A stretch of 64,000 nt of DNA from Cyclina sinensis (Eukaryota; Mollusca; Bivalvia; Venerida; Veneridae). Positions 28,601 through 36,227 of the stretch are shown one piece after another (positions within the stretch are counted from its first letter, which is position 1; each line of letters begins with the position of its first letter). The translations under genes and the position numbers were made by a program. Location: the NCBI GenBank assembly GCA_012932295.1, contig JAAONU010000013.1:10814821-10878820 (forward strand), in the 5' to 3' direction. Below the pieces are notes generated by a model. The model ran no database searches, was not told the DNA's origin, and worked only from the letters and a program-made list of their open reading frames with translations.

Positions 28601-31600
28601 TTAACAGTGTTCTGTACAGTATACTGAGATATATTTGGAAGAATTTAGCTGAACAAACCAAATAGTCAAAGTGTCATTCTATCAACTAATTATGAGTGAG
28701 GAGATTTCTTTGAACATATTTTAAATTATTGTATTATTAACTGCATGTTTCTTATTAATATGGATTTTATAAAATTTGTTGTTTGTTCATACAAGTAAAG
28801 TTGAAATCAATGTCAGTTGGTCCTTGAATTTGAAAATGTCTTTTTTATAAAAGGCAGATTGTTTAGTTAGATAAATATTGAAATGTAGAAACTTACTCTT
28901 TGTCAGATTGAACGAATACAGAATCCAACACTGTTTACTCAGTACATTGGTAAGAAAACACAGATGGAGCTTGATAACAAAGGTGGTAGAAATGTGGAGC
29001 AAATTCTATGGCATGGAACAAAGAGTACAGCTGTCACCAATATAAATACAAAAGGCTTTGACAGAAACTATAATTCTGGTAACAGACTTTCTTGAATTAC
29101 ATTTTTTATGCTCCCCAAAAGATTTCAGGGTGGTACATAGTCGCATAGTCACATTTCTGCTGGTCCGGGCTGTAACTTTGCCTTTTTGTTTTGGTTTGAG
29201 GGATTTCAAAATTACTTGGCACAAGTGTTTGCTTCAATGAGATGAGGTGTTGCACACATGAGCCAGGTCAGTAGCTCAAAGGTCAAGGTCACACTTAGAA
29301 GTAATTAGCTAAAATTTTGCTTGTCAGGACTGTAACTTGTCCTTGGTTGCACTGATTTTAAAATTACTTGGCACAAATGTTTGCCTCAATATGTCATGCT
29401 CAGGAACAAGGTTGGTAGCTCATTTGACAAGGGTCACACTTAGAGGTAATTGGCTACATTTTGCTTGTCTGGGCTGTAACTAAGCCTTGGTTGGTGGGAT
29501 TTCAAGTGTTTGTCACAGGCATGAACCAGGTTAGTTGCTCAAGTTCAAGGTCACAATAAGAGGTCAAATTTGACTACTATTCTTCTTGTTCTGGCCTTGG
29601 TCAGAGGGATTTCAGACGTACCTGGCACAAATGTTCACCTCAAACAGACAGTGTGTCACACACATGAACCAGGTCTGTAGCTTAAAGTTTAAGGCCACAG
29701 TAGTCATTTTGCAACAATTCTGCTTGTCTGGACTGTATCTTGACCTTGGTATGAGGGATTTCAAAATTACAAATATTTGCCTGAATGAGATGATGTATCG
29801 TGCATTCAAAAGGTTGGTGGCTCAAAGGTAAAGGTCAGAGTTAGAGGTCAGCTGGCTACAATTCTTCTTGCCAAGGCTGTAACTTGGTTATGGTTGGAGG
29901 GATTTCTAAATAACTTGGCACAAGTATTCGTCTCTATGAGATAGTGTGTCACAAGCATGGGCCGTATCAGTTGCTTAAAGGTAAAGGTCACATTGGCTCA
30001 GATTCTGTTTTTACAAGCTTAACTTTGGTTGGAAGGATTTCATAACAACTTGGCACATTTTTTGCCTCACTGAATCAGTGTGTCTTTTGCATGAACCAGG
30101 GTAGGGAGGTCAAAGGTCAAGGTTGCGATTAGAGGTAATTGTCTACAATTATGCTTGTCCAGGCTTTAACTTGGCCTTGGTTAGAAGGATTTCAAAATCA
30201 CTTAACACAAATGTTCACCTTAATGAGAGGGTGTGTGGTTTGTATGAACAAGGTCAGTAGCTCAAATGTCAAGGTCACACTTAGAGGCCAAAGGGGAGCA
30301 TCCATTAGTGTTACGGATATTCTTGTTTAATATAAGTGTTATACAGCAAGAAATGTATGGGCAATCACTCAACCTGTAAATTGAATAGAACTCAACATTA
30401 TGTTAAGGAGCCTTAAGATAAAAGAAAATAAGAGAAAAATAAGAGAAAATACATACAATTCAACTGAAAACATAGACTTCAGTGTGGCTTGATATTTCAC
30501 ATGACAAATGAGTGGTGTTTCTTTCAAGATAAAATGTAACATTCCATTAAGAACAGATTGATTTTTTTCTCACATACGCTAGTATGTAATAATGTTAGAG
30601 TTTTGGTTGAAACAATTGATGCACCCTGAATGGGCACTACTCATATCTTGATAATTTTTGTAAGGTACATGTATGTTACTAAAACACATGAGAATACCGT
30701 TCCTTTTCACTATCAAAGGGACATAACTACACAAGTTCATCCAACCAGAATTTTTGGTTAAAATGACATTTACTTCTTATAGGAAAGCTAATGAATCTTC
30801 TGTTTCACAATTAAAAGACACATACCTATGTGATTGTCTGACCAGTACATCCCACCTTTTTGCATATCTGCTTCTCATTTTAAAGTTTCAAACAAGATTT
30901 CACTGATTTCAAGCAGTTGCTTTCTGAGAAATGGAGTAAAATTGCTCAGATGTCCTGTCAAAGAGACGTAACTGTATGGAAATTCATTAGATCATTATAT
31001 CTTTATAATACACACATCGCTTGCTACTAAAGCATGACACAAAGTTTGGTTGTATTAAAGCAACAGGTTCAAGTGAAATAGACAGAACAAGGAACTACTG
31101 AGGGCCATGACAATGTGAAATTTTCATCCAATCAGAACATTCCCCAAATTATGAACATGTCCTCTACAGTAGGTTTGTTTAAATTAGCCATTGGTGAGAA
31201 ATAGCCTTGAAATCAAATTGCTCTATATTACAATCAAAGGGCCATAACTATGTTAAAATTATCAAGCTTGAACATCTTGACAATATGCACTGACACATTT
31301 TGCAAGTGAAACTTCACACAAAGTTTATTTGCAATAATTTCATTGGTTCATGAGAAAAAGCTGAGAAACCAAACTGCTCTGATTTATATACCAAGACCCA
31401 TAATCATGTGAAACTGCATCTGACTAGAAACCCTGAAAATATGTTCATCTATACTTAGTATTTAAGCTCCACACAAAGTTTGTTTAAATTCAAACCATTT
31501 ATTTCCTGTGAAATAACCTTGAAATGGAACAGTGATGGACAGACAGATCGGTGACTTTCTGGAGTGCATAAAAATCAAGTGATGCATGATAAAAAATACA

Positions 31601-32101
31601 ACAGCGTCGATTAACAGTTAATAGCAGATGGTTTTATCTGTTAATCTGTTAACTTACTTGTAATGACATTTTAACAAAAGCAAGTGACTTTCAAGAACAG
31701 TTTAATAGGAATCTTTTTATGAAAAATTTCAAAATAAAGAAATGTTTACAAATCATAAATAATACATCAGATCTTACAATATATCTTTGATAATTGATAT
31801 CAGAATATATATTTTTTAAGGTTCGTCACATGGCGTTGGTGTCTATTTTGCCAAGAATGCGTCGATGTCTGCCTCGGGTTATTGCCAACCTGACATTAAT
31901 GGACACAAGCACATTTACCTTGCACATGTTTTAACTGGTGAATATGCCGTTGGTCAAGGGGGAATGCGAGTGCCGCCTTCAAAACCAGGTTCCCCCTTTT
32001 TGACATATGATTCAACCACAGACAATGTGCAAAATCCCAACTTTTTTGTGATTTTCCATGACGCCCAGGCTTACCCATCTTTTCTTATTACTTTTAGGTA
32101 G
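4345..32101 (+). CDS. PARP14: PARP14-like macrodomain mono-ADP-ribosyltransferase, 3' part, 15 exons (whole-gene entry)
   Basis: Proteins of this family transfer single ADP-ribose units to targets and read or remove ADP-ribose through macrodomains; PARP14 relatives act in stress and innate immune responses. The exons 4345-4665, 6199-6277, 9973-10716, 11669-11769, 12314-12547, 13128-13350, 13568-13676, 15745-15918, 16377-16568, 18349-18546, 22813-23003, 26524-26695, 27849-27991, 28907-29078 and 31821-32101 all have AG/GT borders and compatible phases. They total 3334 nt, which is 1111 codons once a single extra T (13236) is set aside. Order by in-window residue: KH-like repeats 1-400, macrodomain 1 about 403-590, macrodomain 2 about 610-785, KH-like 800-905, ART 913-1110. 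ART triad positions: His996 (LWHGT), Tyr1026 (GVYFA) and, where PARP14 has Leu, Phe1092. No WWE domain is seen. No start codon is present, so the N-terminus lies upstream. The frameshift leaves open whether the gene is intact. Confidence 0.88.
4666..6198. repeat. Intron with decayed family A repeats
   Basis: About 4930-5860 holds degenerate family A units (AAAATTTGG, CTAGTAGACCTCTACC and GTCAAATTGGC landmarks). Around 6050-6115 lies a fragment of the family C right end (GGGGGTACTGATCAC). No coding exon is visible. Confidence 0.6.
5854..5960. repeat. 43-bp tandem triplicate
   Basis: Units starting CCTGTCATAGCAAA recur at 5854, 5897 and 5940. The first two are identical over 43 bp; the third diverges after about 20 bp. 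Confidence 0.85.
6199..6277 (+). CDS. PARP14: PARP14-like exon (end of KH-like repeat)
   Basis: Encodes GKQKDVDDALTKFEDRLKSF and a short tail, the closing helix of the KH-like unit begun in the previous exon. Acceptor TTTAAG ends at 6198; donor at 6278 (CCAG|GTAGGT). Enters phase 0 and leaves phase 1, matching the next exon, which opens with GA ATG. Confidence 0.82.
6278..9972. repeat. Large intron built of several repeat arrays
   Basis: In order: a family C fragment about 6470-6780, a family A fragment about 6840-7100, a family D element 7108-8719 (listed separately), family A units 8720-9230, and unrelated decayed repeats 9230-9760 ending in ACTCAGGTGAGC (9761-9772) and a degenerate ATGGCCAT hairpin. 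No exon is visible. Confidence 0.65.
7108..8719. mobile_element. Pearl-like element with about 145-bp core repeats (family D)
   Basis: The left end has CCCCATTGAAGATGCGGGG followed by CATATAG and a short TCGG microsatellite (7141-7155). About ten core units follow with landmarks GGTCACAGTGACCTTGAA, GGTTGGTCATGACC and AGTAGATGACCC; CACAG landmarks at 7566, 7710, 8011 and 8156 give steps near 145 bp. The right end is GGCATATACATTTTACAAAC then CTCTTGTTT. No open frame of note. Confidence 0.7.
9973..10716 (+). CDS. PARP14: PARP14-like exon (two or more KH-like repeats)
   Basis: The largest exon, 744 nt. It encodes about 248 residues from GMTKQAIDLLFLREARDYVK to KKPRSGLG. Each KH-like unit shows a central hydrophobic strand (GGLLMYSNSEKEL; RLAVSIVVKDS) followed by a helix of the NKLQAMIDMV type. 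Acceptor TTTTAG ends at 9972; donor at 10717 (CTAG|GTAAGG). Enters and leaves phase 1. In PARP14 proteins this zone lies just before the macrodomains, as it does here. Confidence 0.87.
10717..11668. other. Intron with a foldback element
   Basis: Outside the palindromic element at 10941-11448 the intron is plain AT-rich sequence with no exon visible. Confidence 0.6.
10941..11448. mobile_element. Compound foldback element, nested inverted repeats
   Basis: ATTTATCCTGTCA (10941-10953) is matched inversely by TGACAGGATAAAT (11291-11303). Immediately after lies a long imperfect palindrome: left arm 11305-11345 against right arm 11403-11445, with an inner pair 11348-11367 against 11381-11400, around a short centre near 11374. 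The whole could fold into one extended hairpin. No coding capacity; probably a miniature element or two nested ones. Confidence 0.7.
11669..11769 (+). CDS. PARP14: PARP14-like exon (linker into macrodomain 1)
   Basis: Encodes EDTPGKETVSPERRKSGYRR and then IQKEVKIGSLASEN. The first part is a polar linker; the second is the first strand and turn of macrodomain 1 (KEVKIGSL in the position of the usual hydrophobic strand plus GDI). Acceptor TTTCAG ends at 11668; donor at 11770 (AAAT|GTAAGA). Enters phase 1, leaves phase 0. Confidence 0.85.
11770..12313. other. Intron, nothing recognised
   Basis: AT-rich sequence with a polypyrimidine tract and TTTACAG acceptor at its end. No repeat array or exon seen. 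Confidence 0.55.
12314..12547 (+). CDS. PARP14: PARP14-like exon (macrodomain 1, N-terminal half)
   Basis: 78 residues starting VDVIVNTTNRYLDLKVGAVS. This is the ADP-ribose-binding core of a macrodomain: VDVIVNTTN stands for the classical VDAIVNAAN strand and loop, and GAVSRTLLQAGG for the glycine-rich phosphate-binding turn. GKVAVTSGGAMKCRALFHG follows the family pattern for the next strands. Acceptor ends at 12313, donor at 12548. Phase 0 on both sides. Confidence 0.9.
12548..13127. other. Intron, nothing recognised
   Basis: No tandem array, inverted ends or exon seen. The acceptor TTTGTAG lies at 13121-13127. Confidence 0.55.
13128..13350 (+). pseudogene. PARP14: PARP14-like exon (macrodomain 1, C-terminal half) with a 1-nt frameshift
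   Basis: Reads VLENFIICC, then SSIAFPALGTGALGFPAD in phase 0. This is the conserved second phosphate loop of a macrodomain. Directly after GAC (13233-13235) an extra T at 13236 shifts the frame and gives a stop at 13254-13256. Dropping that base continues the domain in register (VVARIMFDVVDDYE and on to VVWSGDQATVR). The exon is 223 nt; 222 would keep the phase of both neighbours (0 and 0). Acceptor ends at 13127; donor at 13351 is a consensus GTAAGT. The break is either a sequencing or assembly error or a true inactivating allele; the rest of the gene shows no other lesion. Confidence 0.85.
13568..13676 (+). CDS. PARP14: PARP14-like exon (end of macrodomain 1 and linker)
   Basis: Encodes AFQDAEYRRNQPKTVHASSS and a Ser/His-rich stretch ending AETIFIK. 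The first part is the last helix of macrodomain 1; the rest is the linker to macrodomain 2. Acceptor TTTACAG ends at 13567; donor at 13677 (AAGA|GTGAGT). Enters phase 0, leaves phase 1. Confidence 0.82.
13954..15683. mobile_element. Pearl-like element with 146-147-bp core repeats (family C)
   Basis: Starts near TATAGGAGTCATCCCG with a short GGTCGGT microsatellite. The unit landmark ATAACTTGAAAACTAAT (or a close variant) starts at 14014, 14161, 14307, 14453 and 14600, a step of 146-147 bp, and runs on for about ten copies. Other landmarks are TTCATACAATGGTCAAGC and TTATTGCCCTTTGTTGG. The right end is CCGAAGCAGCCTTG, GGGGGTATTAATCAC and AGCTGTAGTTT. It fills the intron between the two macrodomains. 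Open frames inside are repeat translations, not genes. Confidence 0.78.
15745..15918 (+). CDS. PARP14: PARP14-like exon (macrodomain 2, N-terminal half)
   Basis: Encodes NDGLNTTIGPVSVNIVSGDL, then TAQTSGAIVNSTTDDLNLNS and GAVSKAILVAAGDSIQNE. VNIVSGDLTAQTSGAIVNSTT is the macrodomain strand-GDI-strand motif. GAVSKAILVAAGD is the glycine-rich turn and following helix. Acceptor TTTCAG ends at 15744; donor at 15919 (GAAG|GTATGA). Phase 1 in and out. Confidence 0.9.
15919..16376. other. Intron, nothing recognised
   Basis: AT-rich intron with no repeat array seen. Ends in the acceptor GTTTTCAG. Confidence 0.55.
16377..16568 (+). CDS. PARP14: PARP14-like exon (macrodomain 2, middle)
   Basis: Encodes ALANKSTFVANDLVVTSPGK to LGFNSVAFPALGTG. 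FNSVAFPALGTG is the second phosphate-binding loop of macrodomains; the CQNIIHVRARN stretch is the preceding strand. Acceptor ends at 16376; donor at 16569 (ACAG|GTAATG). Phase 1 in and out. Confidence 0.9.
16569..18348. repeat. Intron with a short family C element (17271-17718)
   Basis: A truncated family C element with about two core units lies at 17271-17718. It opens with a G-rich run (GGGGGTGGGGTGGGG near 17274) and GTAGGAGTCATGTGG, and ends in GCGGGGGTATTAATCAC. The rest of the intron is AT-rich with nothing recognised. Confidence 0.68.
18349..18546 (+). CDS. PARP14: PARP14-like exon (macrodomain 2, C-terminal end)
   Basis: Encodes GGKGVPAVRMARAMLEVFQD to DPSKAGKRRSF. It holds the final helix, the strand KTIQIVIFDK and the last helix of macrodomain 2, then a basic linker. 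Acceptor ATACAG ends at 18348; an upstream in-frame TTTTCAG (ending 18308) could extend the exon by 40 nt, but only the chosen site joins in phase. Donor at 18547 (TTCT|GTAAGT). Confidence 0.86.
20054..20496. mobile_element. TTAA-flanked miniature element with perfect 16-bp TIRs
   Basis: TTAA (20054-20057) is followed by AGCGACTGACTCACAG (20058-20073). At the other end its exact inverse, CTGTGAGTCAGTCGCT (20477-20492), is followed by TTAA (20493-20496). The body is 435 bp with no coding capacity. TTAA target duplication is typical of piggyBac and Kolobok families; assignment to either is inference. Confidence 0.85.
20188..20255 (-). repeat. tRNA-like (SINE-type) segment inside the TTAA element
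   Basis: Read on the minus strand it has an A-box-like TGGCTCAGTGG (20241-20251) and, about 50 nt on, a B-box-like GGTTCGAAATCC (20188-20199). Acceptor and anticodon stems do not pair well, so it is a tRNA-derived relic or SINE head, not a working tRNA gene. Confidence 0.6.
20610..20830. repeat. Dispersed repeat, copy 1
   Basis: Shares with 36228-36375 the blocks ATAGTGCAAGATACAGAAAG, ATTCCAGAGACACCCTT and CATGCTCAGTGTACAGCA in the same order and spacing. Downstream TTTAACATCTCATCC is a motif I recognise from widespread mollusc repeats. Probably SINE-like; the family is not certain. Confidence 0.7.
21905..22430. mobile_element. Pearl-like element with (CTGT)n microsatellite
   Basis: Begins TATGCCCCAGAGGGAGGACA, then a CTGT/TTGT microsatellite (21938-21975), about three core units (landmarks AAATAGTAAATATTTACTT and TACCTGCCA), and ends near CTTGTT (22425-22430). 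The layout matches the other arrays in this gene. Confidence 0.7.
22813..23003 (+). CDS. PARP14: PARP14-like exon (post-macrodomain KH-like segment)
   Basis: Encodes FPDLSDLKFWEHKPVMETGP through FDHWEETH. GITLHVYTGSTYKIDTICTK and the following helix fit the KH-like segment that PARP14 proteins carry between macrodomains and the catalytic end. Acceptor TTGCAG ends at 22812; donor at 23004 is GTAAGT. Enters phase 1, leaves phase 0. Confidence 0.83.
23004..26523. repeat. 3.5-kb intron with family G and family E arrays
   Basis: Family G units at 23090-23770 (landmark TTTTCCTTGAATAT, steps about 145-160 bp) open with TATACCTTCACAAAGTTTGG. An element at 24073-24886 is listed separately. Decayed family G fragments recur near 25000 and 25740-25880. 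No exon is visible. Confidence 0.62.
24073..24886. mobile_element. Pearl-like element with about 135-150-bp units
   Basis: Starts TATACCCCCAGAGGGAGGCA with a short GTCCGTCC stretch. Five or so core units follow with landmarks AAAAACTTTAACATTG, TTACTTCATACTTGGACA and CCCACTGACCTATA. It ends at CTTGTT (24881-24886), like the other arrays. Confidence 0.7.
26524..26695 (+). CDS. PARP14: PARP14-like exon (KH-like segment before ART)
   Basis: Encodes RSDLKRIGYSHGVKVVVEKS and then VKVLGYGKAADIATQKAQAY. VKVVVEKS-VKVLGYGKAA is a KH-like strand pair and turn followed by a long helix. The ART domain follows directly; no WWE signature is seen. Acceptor TTTCAG ends at 26523; donor at 26696 (CCAG|GTATTT). 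Enters phase 0, leaves phase 1. Confidence 0.85.
26696..27848. repeat. Intron with a mixed A/D pearl-like element (26705-27612)
   Basis: GCTCACCTGAGC (26705-26716) opens an array that starts with family A units and passes into family D units (27300-27560). It ends in GGGGGGCATATGTGTTTTAC and ACTGGTTTG, followed by a poly-T run near 27620. The mixed make-up suggests recombination or nested insertion. No exon is visible. Confidence 0.65.
27849..27991 (+). CDS. PARP14: PARP14-like exon (start of ART domain)
   Basis: Encodes VKLPSSWTKMKLTDPTQIVN to RFAPTCIVK. LPSSWTKM is the entry motif that precedes the ADP-ribosyltransferase fold in macro-PARPs. EYIGISNKFIQET is the first helix of the domain. 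Acceptor TTTACAG ends at 27848; donor at 27992 (AAAG|GTTGGT). Enters phase 1, leaves phase 0. Confidence 0.88.
27992..28906. repeat. Intron with a family G element and ATCCTGTC microsatellite
   Basis: The element at about 28118-28540 begins TATACCTCCACCAAACAGAG, has an ATCCTGTC-type microsatellite (28185-28262) and about two family G core units. No exon is visible. Confidence 0.62.
28907..29078 (+). CDS. PARP14: PARP14-like exon (ART domain, catalytic His)
   Basis: Encodes IERIQNPTLFTQYIGKKTQM onward. IERIQNP-L---Y is the family helix, and ILWHGTKS carries the NAD-binding histidine (in-window residue 996) of the H-Y-x triad. Acceptor TTGTCAG ends at 28906; donor at 29079 (TCTG|GTAACA). Enters phase 0, leaves phase 1. 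Confidence 0.93.
29079..31820. repeat. 2.7-kb intron with two repeat regions
   Basis: The element at 29108-30327 is listed separately. From about 30600 to 31560 there are decayed units of another tandem family (landmarks AAAGGGACATAACTA and CATGAGAA). No exon is visible. Confidence 0.62.
29108..30327. mobile_element. Pearl-like element with inverted ATGCTCCCC ends
   Basis: ATGCTCCCC (29108-29116) is matched inversely by GGGGAGCAT (30293-30301). Between them lie about eight core units of roughly 150 bp (landmarks GGCTGTAACTT, GAGGGATTTCAAAATTACTT and GGTCACACTTAGAGG). The end runs into ATTCTTGTTT. No coding capacity. Confidence 0.75.
31821..32101 (+). CDS. PARP14: PARP14-like last exon (ART domain, C-terminus)
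   Basis: Encodes GSSHGVGVYFAKNASMSASG to the stop TAG at 32099-32101. HGVGVYFA contains the triad tyrosine (in-window residue 1026). HKHIYLAHVLTGEY and the C-terminal AQAYPSFLITFR are close to human PARP14 as I know it. The third triad position (PNFFVIF) carries Phe, where PARP14 has Leu and PARP10 has Ile. A non-Glu residue here fits a mono- rather than poly-ADP-ribosyltransferase. Acceptor TTTTTAAG ends at 31820. Confidence 0.93.
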
Positions 32102-32515
32102 GATAGGTGTTTGGACTACAGAGGTAAATAAGCATACACAAAAAATTATTTTGTTACTTATTGCCTAAACCAGGTATTCATAGTGCTAATTTTTAATTTT
32201 AATGTTGTACTTGAGTAACTTTTGTTTGTATTTTCAAATGTTTGTATGTCAAAGTATGTGTTACATGAATAATGGATAATGTGTTTGCAACTTTCATCCA
32301 AATTATCTGTGGACATATATTTTGGCTCTCATTCAACATTAATCTAAATGGATGAAACAGAAATAACTCTGTTTAAGAAAACACTTGGTCTGAATGCTTA
32401 GAAGTATTCAAATTTAGGTTAGTTATGTCTTAGCAAGGTGTGATAATAACAAGTGGAATGAATTAAGTTCATATTATGTATTTTGAATTAAAGCAGATGG
32501 GAAGTTTTGATTTTT
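32102..32515. other. 3' flank of the PARP gene
   Basis: AT-rich, likely 3' UTR and flank. ATTAAA at 32488-32493 is a possible weak poly(A) signal; no AATAAA stands out. A pearl-like element starts right after. Confidence 0.45.
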
Positions 32516-33936
32516 AGCTCACCTGAGCATGCAGTCGAGGCATTGTCTGTCATCCACAGTTACTTCAAAGGACATCTTCTTTGAAACCAGCAGGCCGAAT
32601 TGATTAAACTTGCCTGGAATTTTCCTTGCATGAAGCTCTATCAATTTGGAAGTTGTTCATATGGTTTTGGTCCATTGCAGATCTAGGCCACAGGAGGTAA
32701 AAATCGAATTAAAAAGTGAAAAATTAAAAAAAAATTTCTCTGAAATCGCAAGGCCTAGAGCTGAGATATTTATTATGTTGCATTGTGTAGTAGACCTCTA
32801 CCAGTATTGTTCAGTTCATGGCAGGGTCAAAATTGGCTCCACCCCAATGACCACATGATTTCACAAAGGCTTATATAGGGAAAACTTTTAAAAACCTTCT
32901 CTGAAACCACTTGCACTTAGATATTTGGTTAAAAGCATTGTCTAGTGGATCTTTACATATTTTTGTTCAATTTATGGCCCTAGGGTCCTAACTGACCCCG
33001 CCCCAGCTGCAACATGATTTTGCATAGGCTTATGTTGGGAAAATTGTCAAAAAAAACGTAAAAACCACAAAGCCTATGGCTTAGATATTTTGGTATGTAG
33101 CATTGTCTACTAGAAATTTACCAAGTTTGTTTAAATCGTGGCCCTATGGTCTAAATTTACTATGCCCCTGCTGCAGTATGATTTACATAAGCTTATACAA
33201 ATGTATAGGGAAAACTTCAAAATCTTCTTCTATAAAACATGAAGGCCTTAGGCGTAGCTGTTTTGCATGGAGCATCATCTAGAGGTCCTCTACCAAGGTT
33301 ATTATAATTATACCAATAGGGGTAATTAATGGCCCTGCGCCAGGGTCACTTGATTTTACATAGGCTTATATAGAAAAAAAATGTTCTTGTCTGAAACATA
33401 TGCCCTTGAGCTTAGATATTTAGTTTGAGCATTGTCTAGAGGACCTCTACCAAGTTATTTCAAATGTTGTCCCTAGGGTGAAAATTGACCTCGTCCCAGG
33501 GGTCCTATTTGTGCAAAATATTTAAATTTTGGAAATCTTCTTGTGAGAAACCATAAGCTTTAGATGTTTTGTGTGGAGCATTATCTAGAGGTCCTTTACC
33601 AAGATTATTCAAGTTAAGCCCCTGTGGTCATTAATTTCCTTGGCCTGGGATCTTTCATTTTACAAAGGCTAACATAAGAAAGTCTTAAAAATCTTGTCTG
33701 GAACTGTATGCCATAGATCTAAGATATTTTGTAATGTCACATTGTCTACTGGATACATACCAAGCTTGTTCAAATTTTGTTCCTGGGATCAAAATTGGTC
33801 CTGCGTCAGCATTCTATTTGTATAAAATATATATTTGGAAAATTTATGTTATTTTCCTTCTGATGTTTGCTCAGCAGCAGACTCATAGCCAGAATACACA
33901 GGTGAGCGACCCAGGGCCATAATGGCCCTCATGTTT
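32516..33936 (+). mobile_element. Pearl/Helentron-like element with family A core repeats
   Basis: AGCTCACCTGAGC (32516-32528) opens it; CAGGTGAGC (33899-33907) closes it. A perfect hairpin AGGGCCATAATGGCCCT (33913-33929) follows. About seven family A units of roughly 165 bp lie between (landmarks TAGATATTT, TCTAGAGGTCCTCTACC and AATTGGC). The ends match those of the element at 2144, but the core belongs to a different repeat family. Confidence 0.75.
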
Positions 33937-36227
33937 ATTTTCTTTTTCTTTTATTTATTAATTACATACTAATGGTAGTTTTGTGCTGAAAGCAGAATTT
34001 TTGCAAAGAGCTGACTAAGATAAATAATTATGTTATATTCATTTAGTTTGTTTGAGTGGGTTAATTCTTTGATTCACATGGTAACCTTTAACATTGAAAA
34101 GACTTGCTTCATGAAGTTTTTGCTTATAGATCTGTGGTAATAAAATGTTGTTGTTGTTGATTTGTCCTGGTGTGTACATTTAAAATTTAATGTAAACATT
34201 CGTTCTTGAAAATTTAATAACTCTTTTCGGTATTTTTTTAAATATCTATTTCTAAATTGATATATAGATGGACTAATAGATTTTGAAAAAAATCTCAAAT
34301 TTTTGCATTTAGTTTTTGGTAAAAAAAATTGTAAGCACATGAAAGATCAACATCGCAACTGATGTGCCAACTTAATAAACAATTTAATGCACTGATATAG
34401 ATTGTTTGGTTACATATAATACAGTGTTTTTTCCCATAAACTTTGTCGTGTTTTCTTGCTGCACTTGATCGCTTTCAAGATACCCCGAATGATTTTTGTT
34501 TATGAATGTTTGCATTAGTTAGTTATCATGGAGGCCGGCCGGCCAATGGCCAATCAAACAAACTTGACACAAAATGGAATTTCCTGACATCATTAATAGA
34601 TATGATGAAATGAAAGTAAGATTTTCTAAAATATAAGAAGTTTCAACTCGAAGCACAAACAAACAATAGAAGTAAAGGGATTTAAGTGGGTAAAAATGAT
34701 GATCAATTATTTACATTAAATATTTAAATTACTATTCAGAAACTGCTAGAAACACCAAATATGAGAAGATTTCAAGGAATTTTACTCAGACACCAAGTCA
34801 CCTCAGTAATGTTGTCGATTAGATGCTTTATATATATTACGTTATTGCACATAAGATATTGGACTGTTTTTCAAAGTATTGTGCAAATAATATATTTAGA
34901 AAATTAATAGAATATATTATGAAAATTACAGCATGTCAATATTCTTACTGAATTAACATTGATTGAGGTACTTTGAAAAATGGTTCTGCATGAAATGTAC
35001 CTGATAGATAATTAGACTAGCAAAAAGTTAAAACATTTTTTTAGAGGTTTTATGCACAGTGATACTGTCACCTATGTTCTGTGTTAGCAGATTTAAGTAA
35101 AGTCTTAGTGAATATTTTGTTTAAACATCATAGGTTTGATGCAGAAGTATTAACGTTTTTGATATATCTTATACATGTATTTGTATATCTTGTCTGAGTC
35201 TTAATGACGATGTTACTGAATTGAATAAAAGAGCGAATCTTTGTAACAATATGTGTCTACAATTTGTACTTGCAAATATATGACCATTATTCCCTTTGCA
35301 ACCTTTCCAAAGTTAAGGTATTTCTTCATCATCACTATTATGGTCTAAACTTAAAGGCAAGAGGCCAGTTTTTCAATTTCGGTTTACTTTTAACAGCCAA
35401 TAAGAATGCTGTTTAATGTCTATTCCTTTAACTTTAGGTTCTTGCCCTTTTTTGTCTTGTAATAGAAGAGGAATTCAAGATCAAGACATGGAATGTATAT
35501 TTTCAAATTGCACCATATTTTCACATATATTGTATATGTGTTCTATGCAACTACGGGTTCCTTTCAAAACTTGGGCATGACGCCTCCAATTTTATCAGAG
35601 TTATGGCACTTTTTTGACTCCACGTTTCATTTACGCACATTTAAAGGAAAACGCTAACACAGATTTGATTCGTATGTTGCATTTATATGTGTCTTATGAA
35701 ACTACAGTCTCTTTTTGAAATTGGGCAGTGACCTCTCCAATTTTATCAGAGTTCTGATACTTTTTCGACTTAATGTCTGATAAAAACCAAATTCCTTCAC
35801 TTCTAAAGGACTATGTTTTGCAGTAATCTGTTTATTAAATACCTACAACAATTATTCTCTTTTCGACATTCCACCTGCCTCTTCACAGTTTAACCATCTA
35901 CTTACGATCTTCTGACAACATGAGCATGGCGAGTTTAAGAATTATGAGCAAAATAATGCGATAACGTTTCATGTCAGAGTTACAGTACAAACTTACTTCT
36001 GGAATAAAGGAGACGACTTGAACTGAATACATAACCATTTCATTTAAAAATAAATCGTTCAAATTAATATATAGCCAGTTCCATTGAACTAGTTACTGGA
36101 CGTTTAATAGTTTATTTTTGGTATAACTCAAGTTTATAATGTTAACTCATGTCAGAACAAAAGCCCACGTAATGTTCCGCATTAGGAAATTCTTCTAGGC
36201 ATTCTATCTGAGTTTTTTTTTTTATCG
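33937..36227. other. Intergenic, mostly nothing recognised
   Basis: AT-rich sequence. At about 35540-35830 two diverged copies of a roughly 165-bp unit (landmark CTCCAATTTTATCAGAGTT) are visible. No supported gene. Confidence 0.55.
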
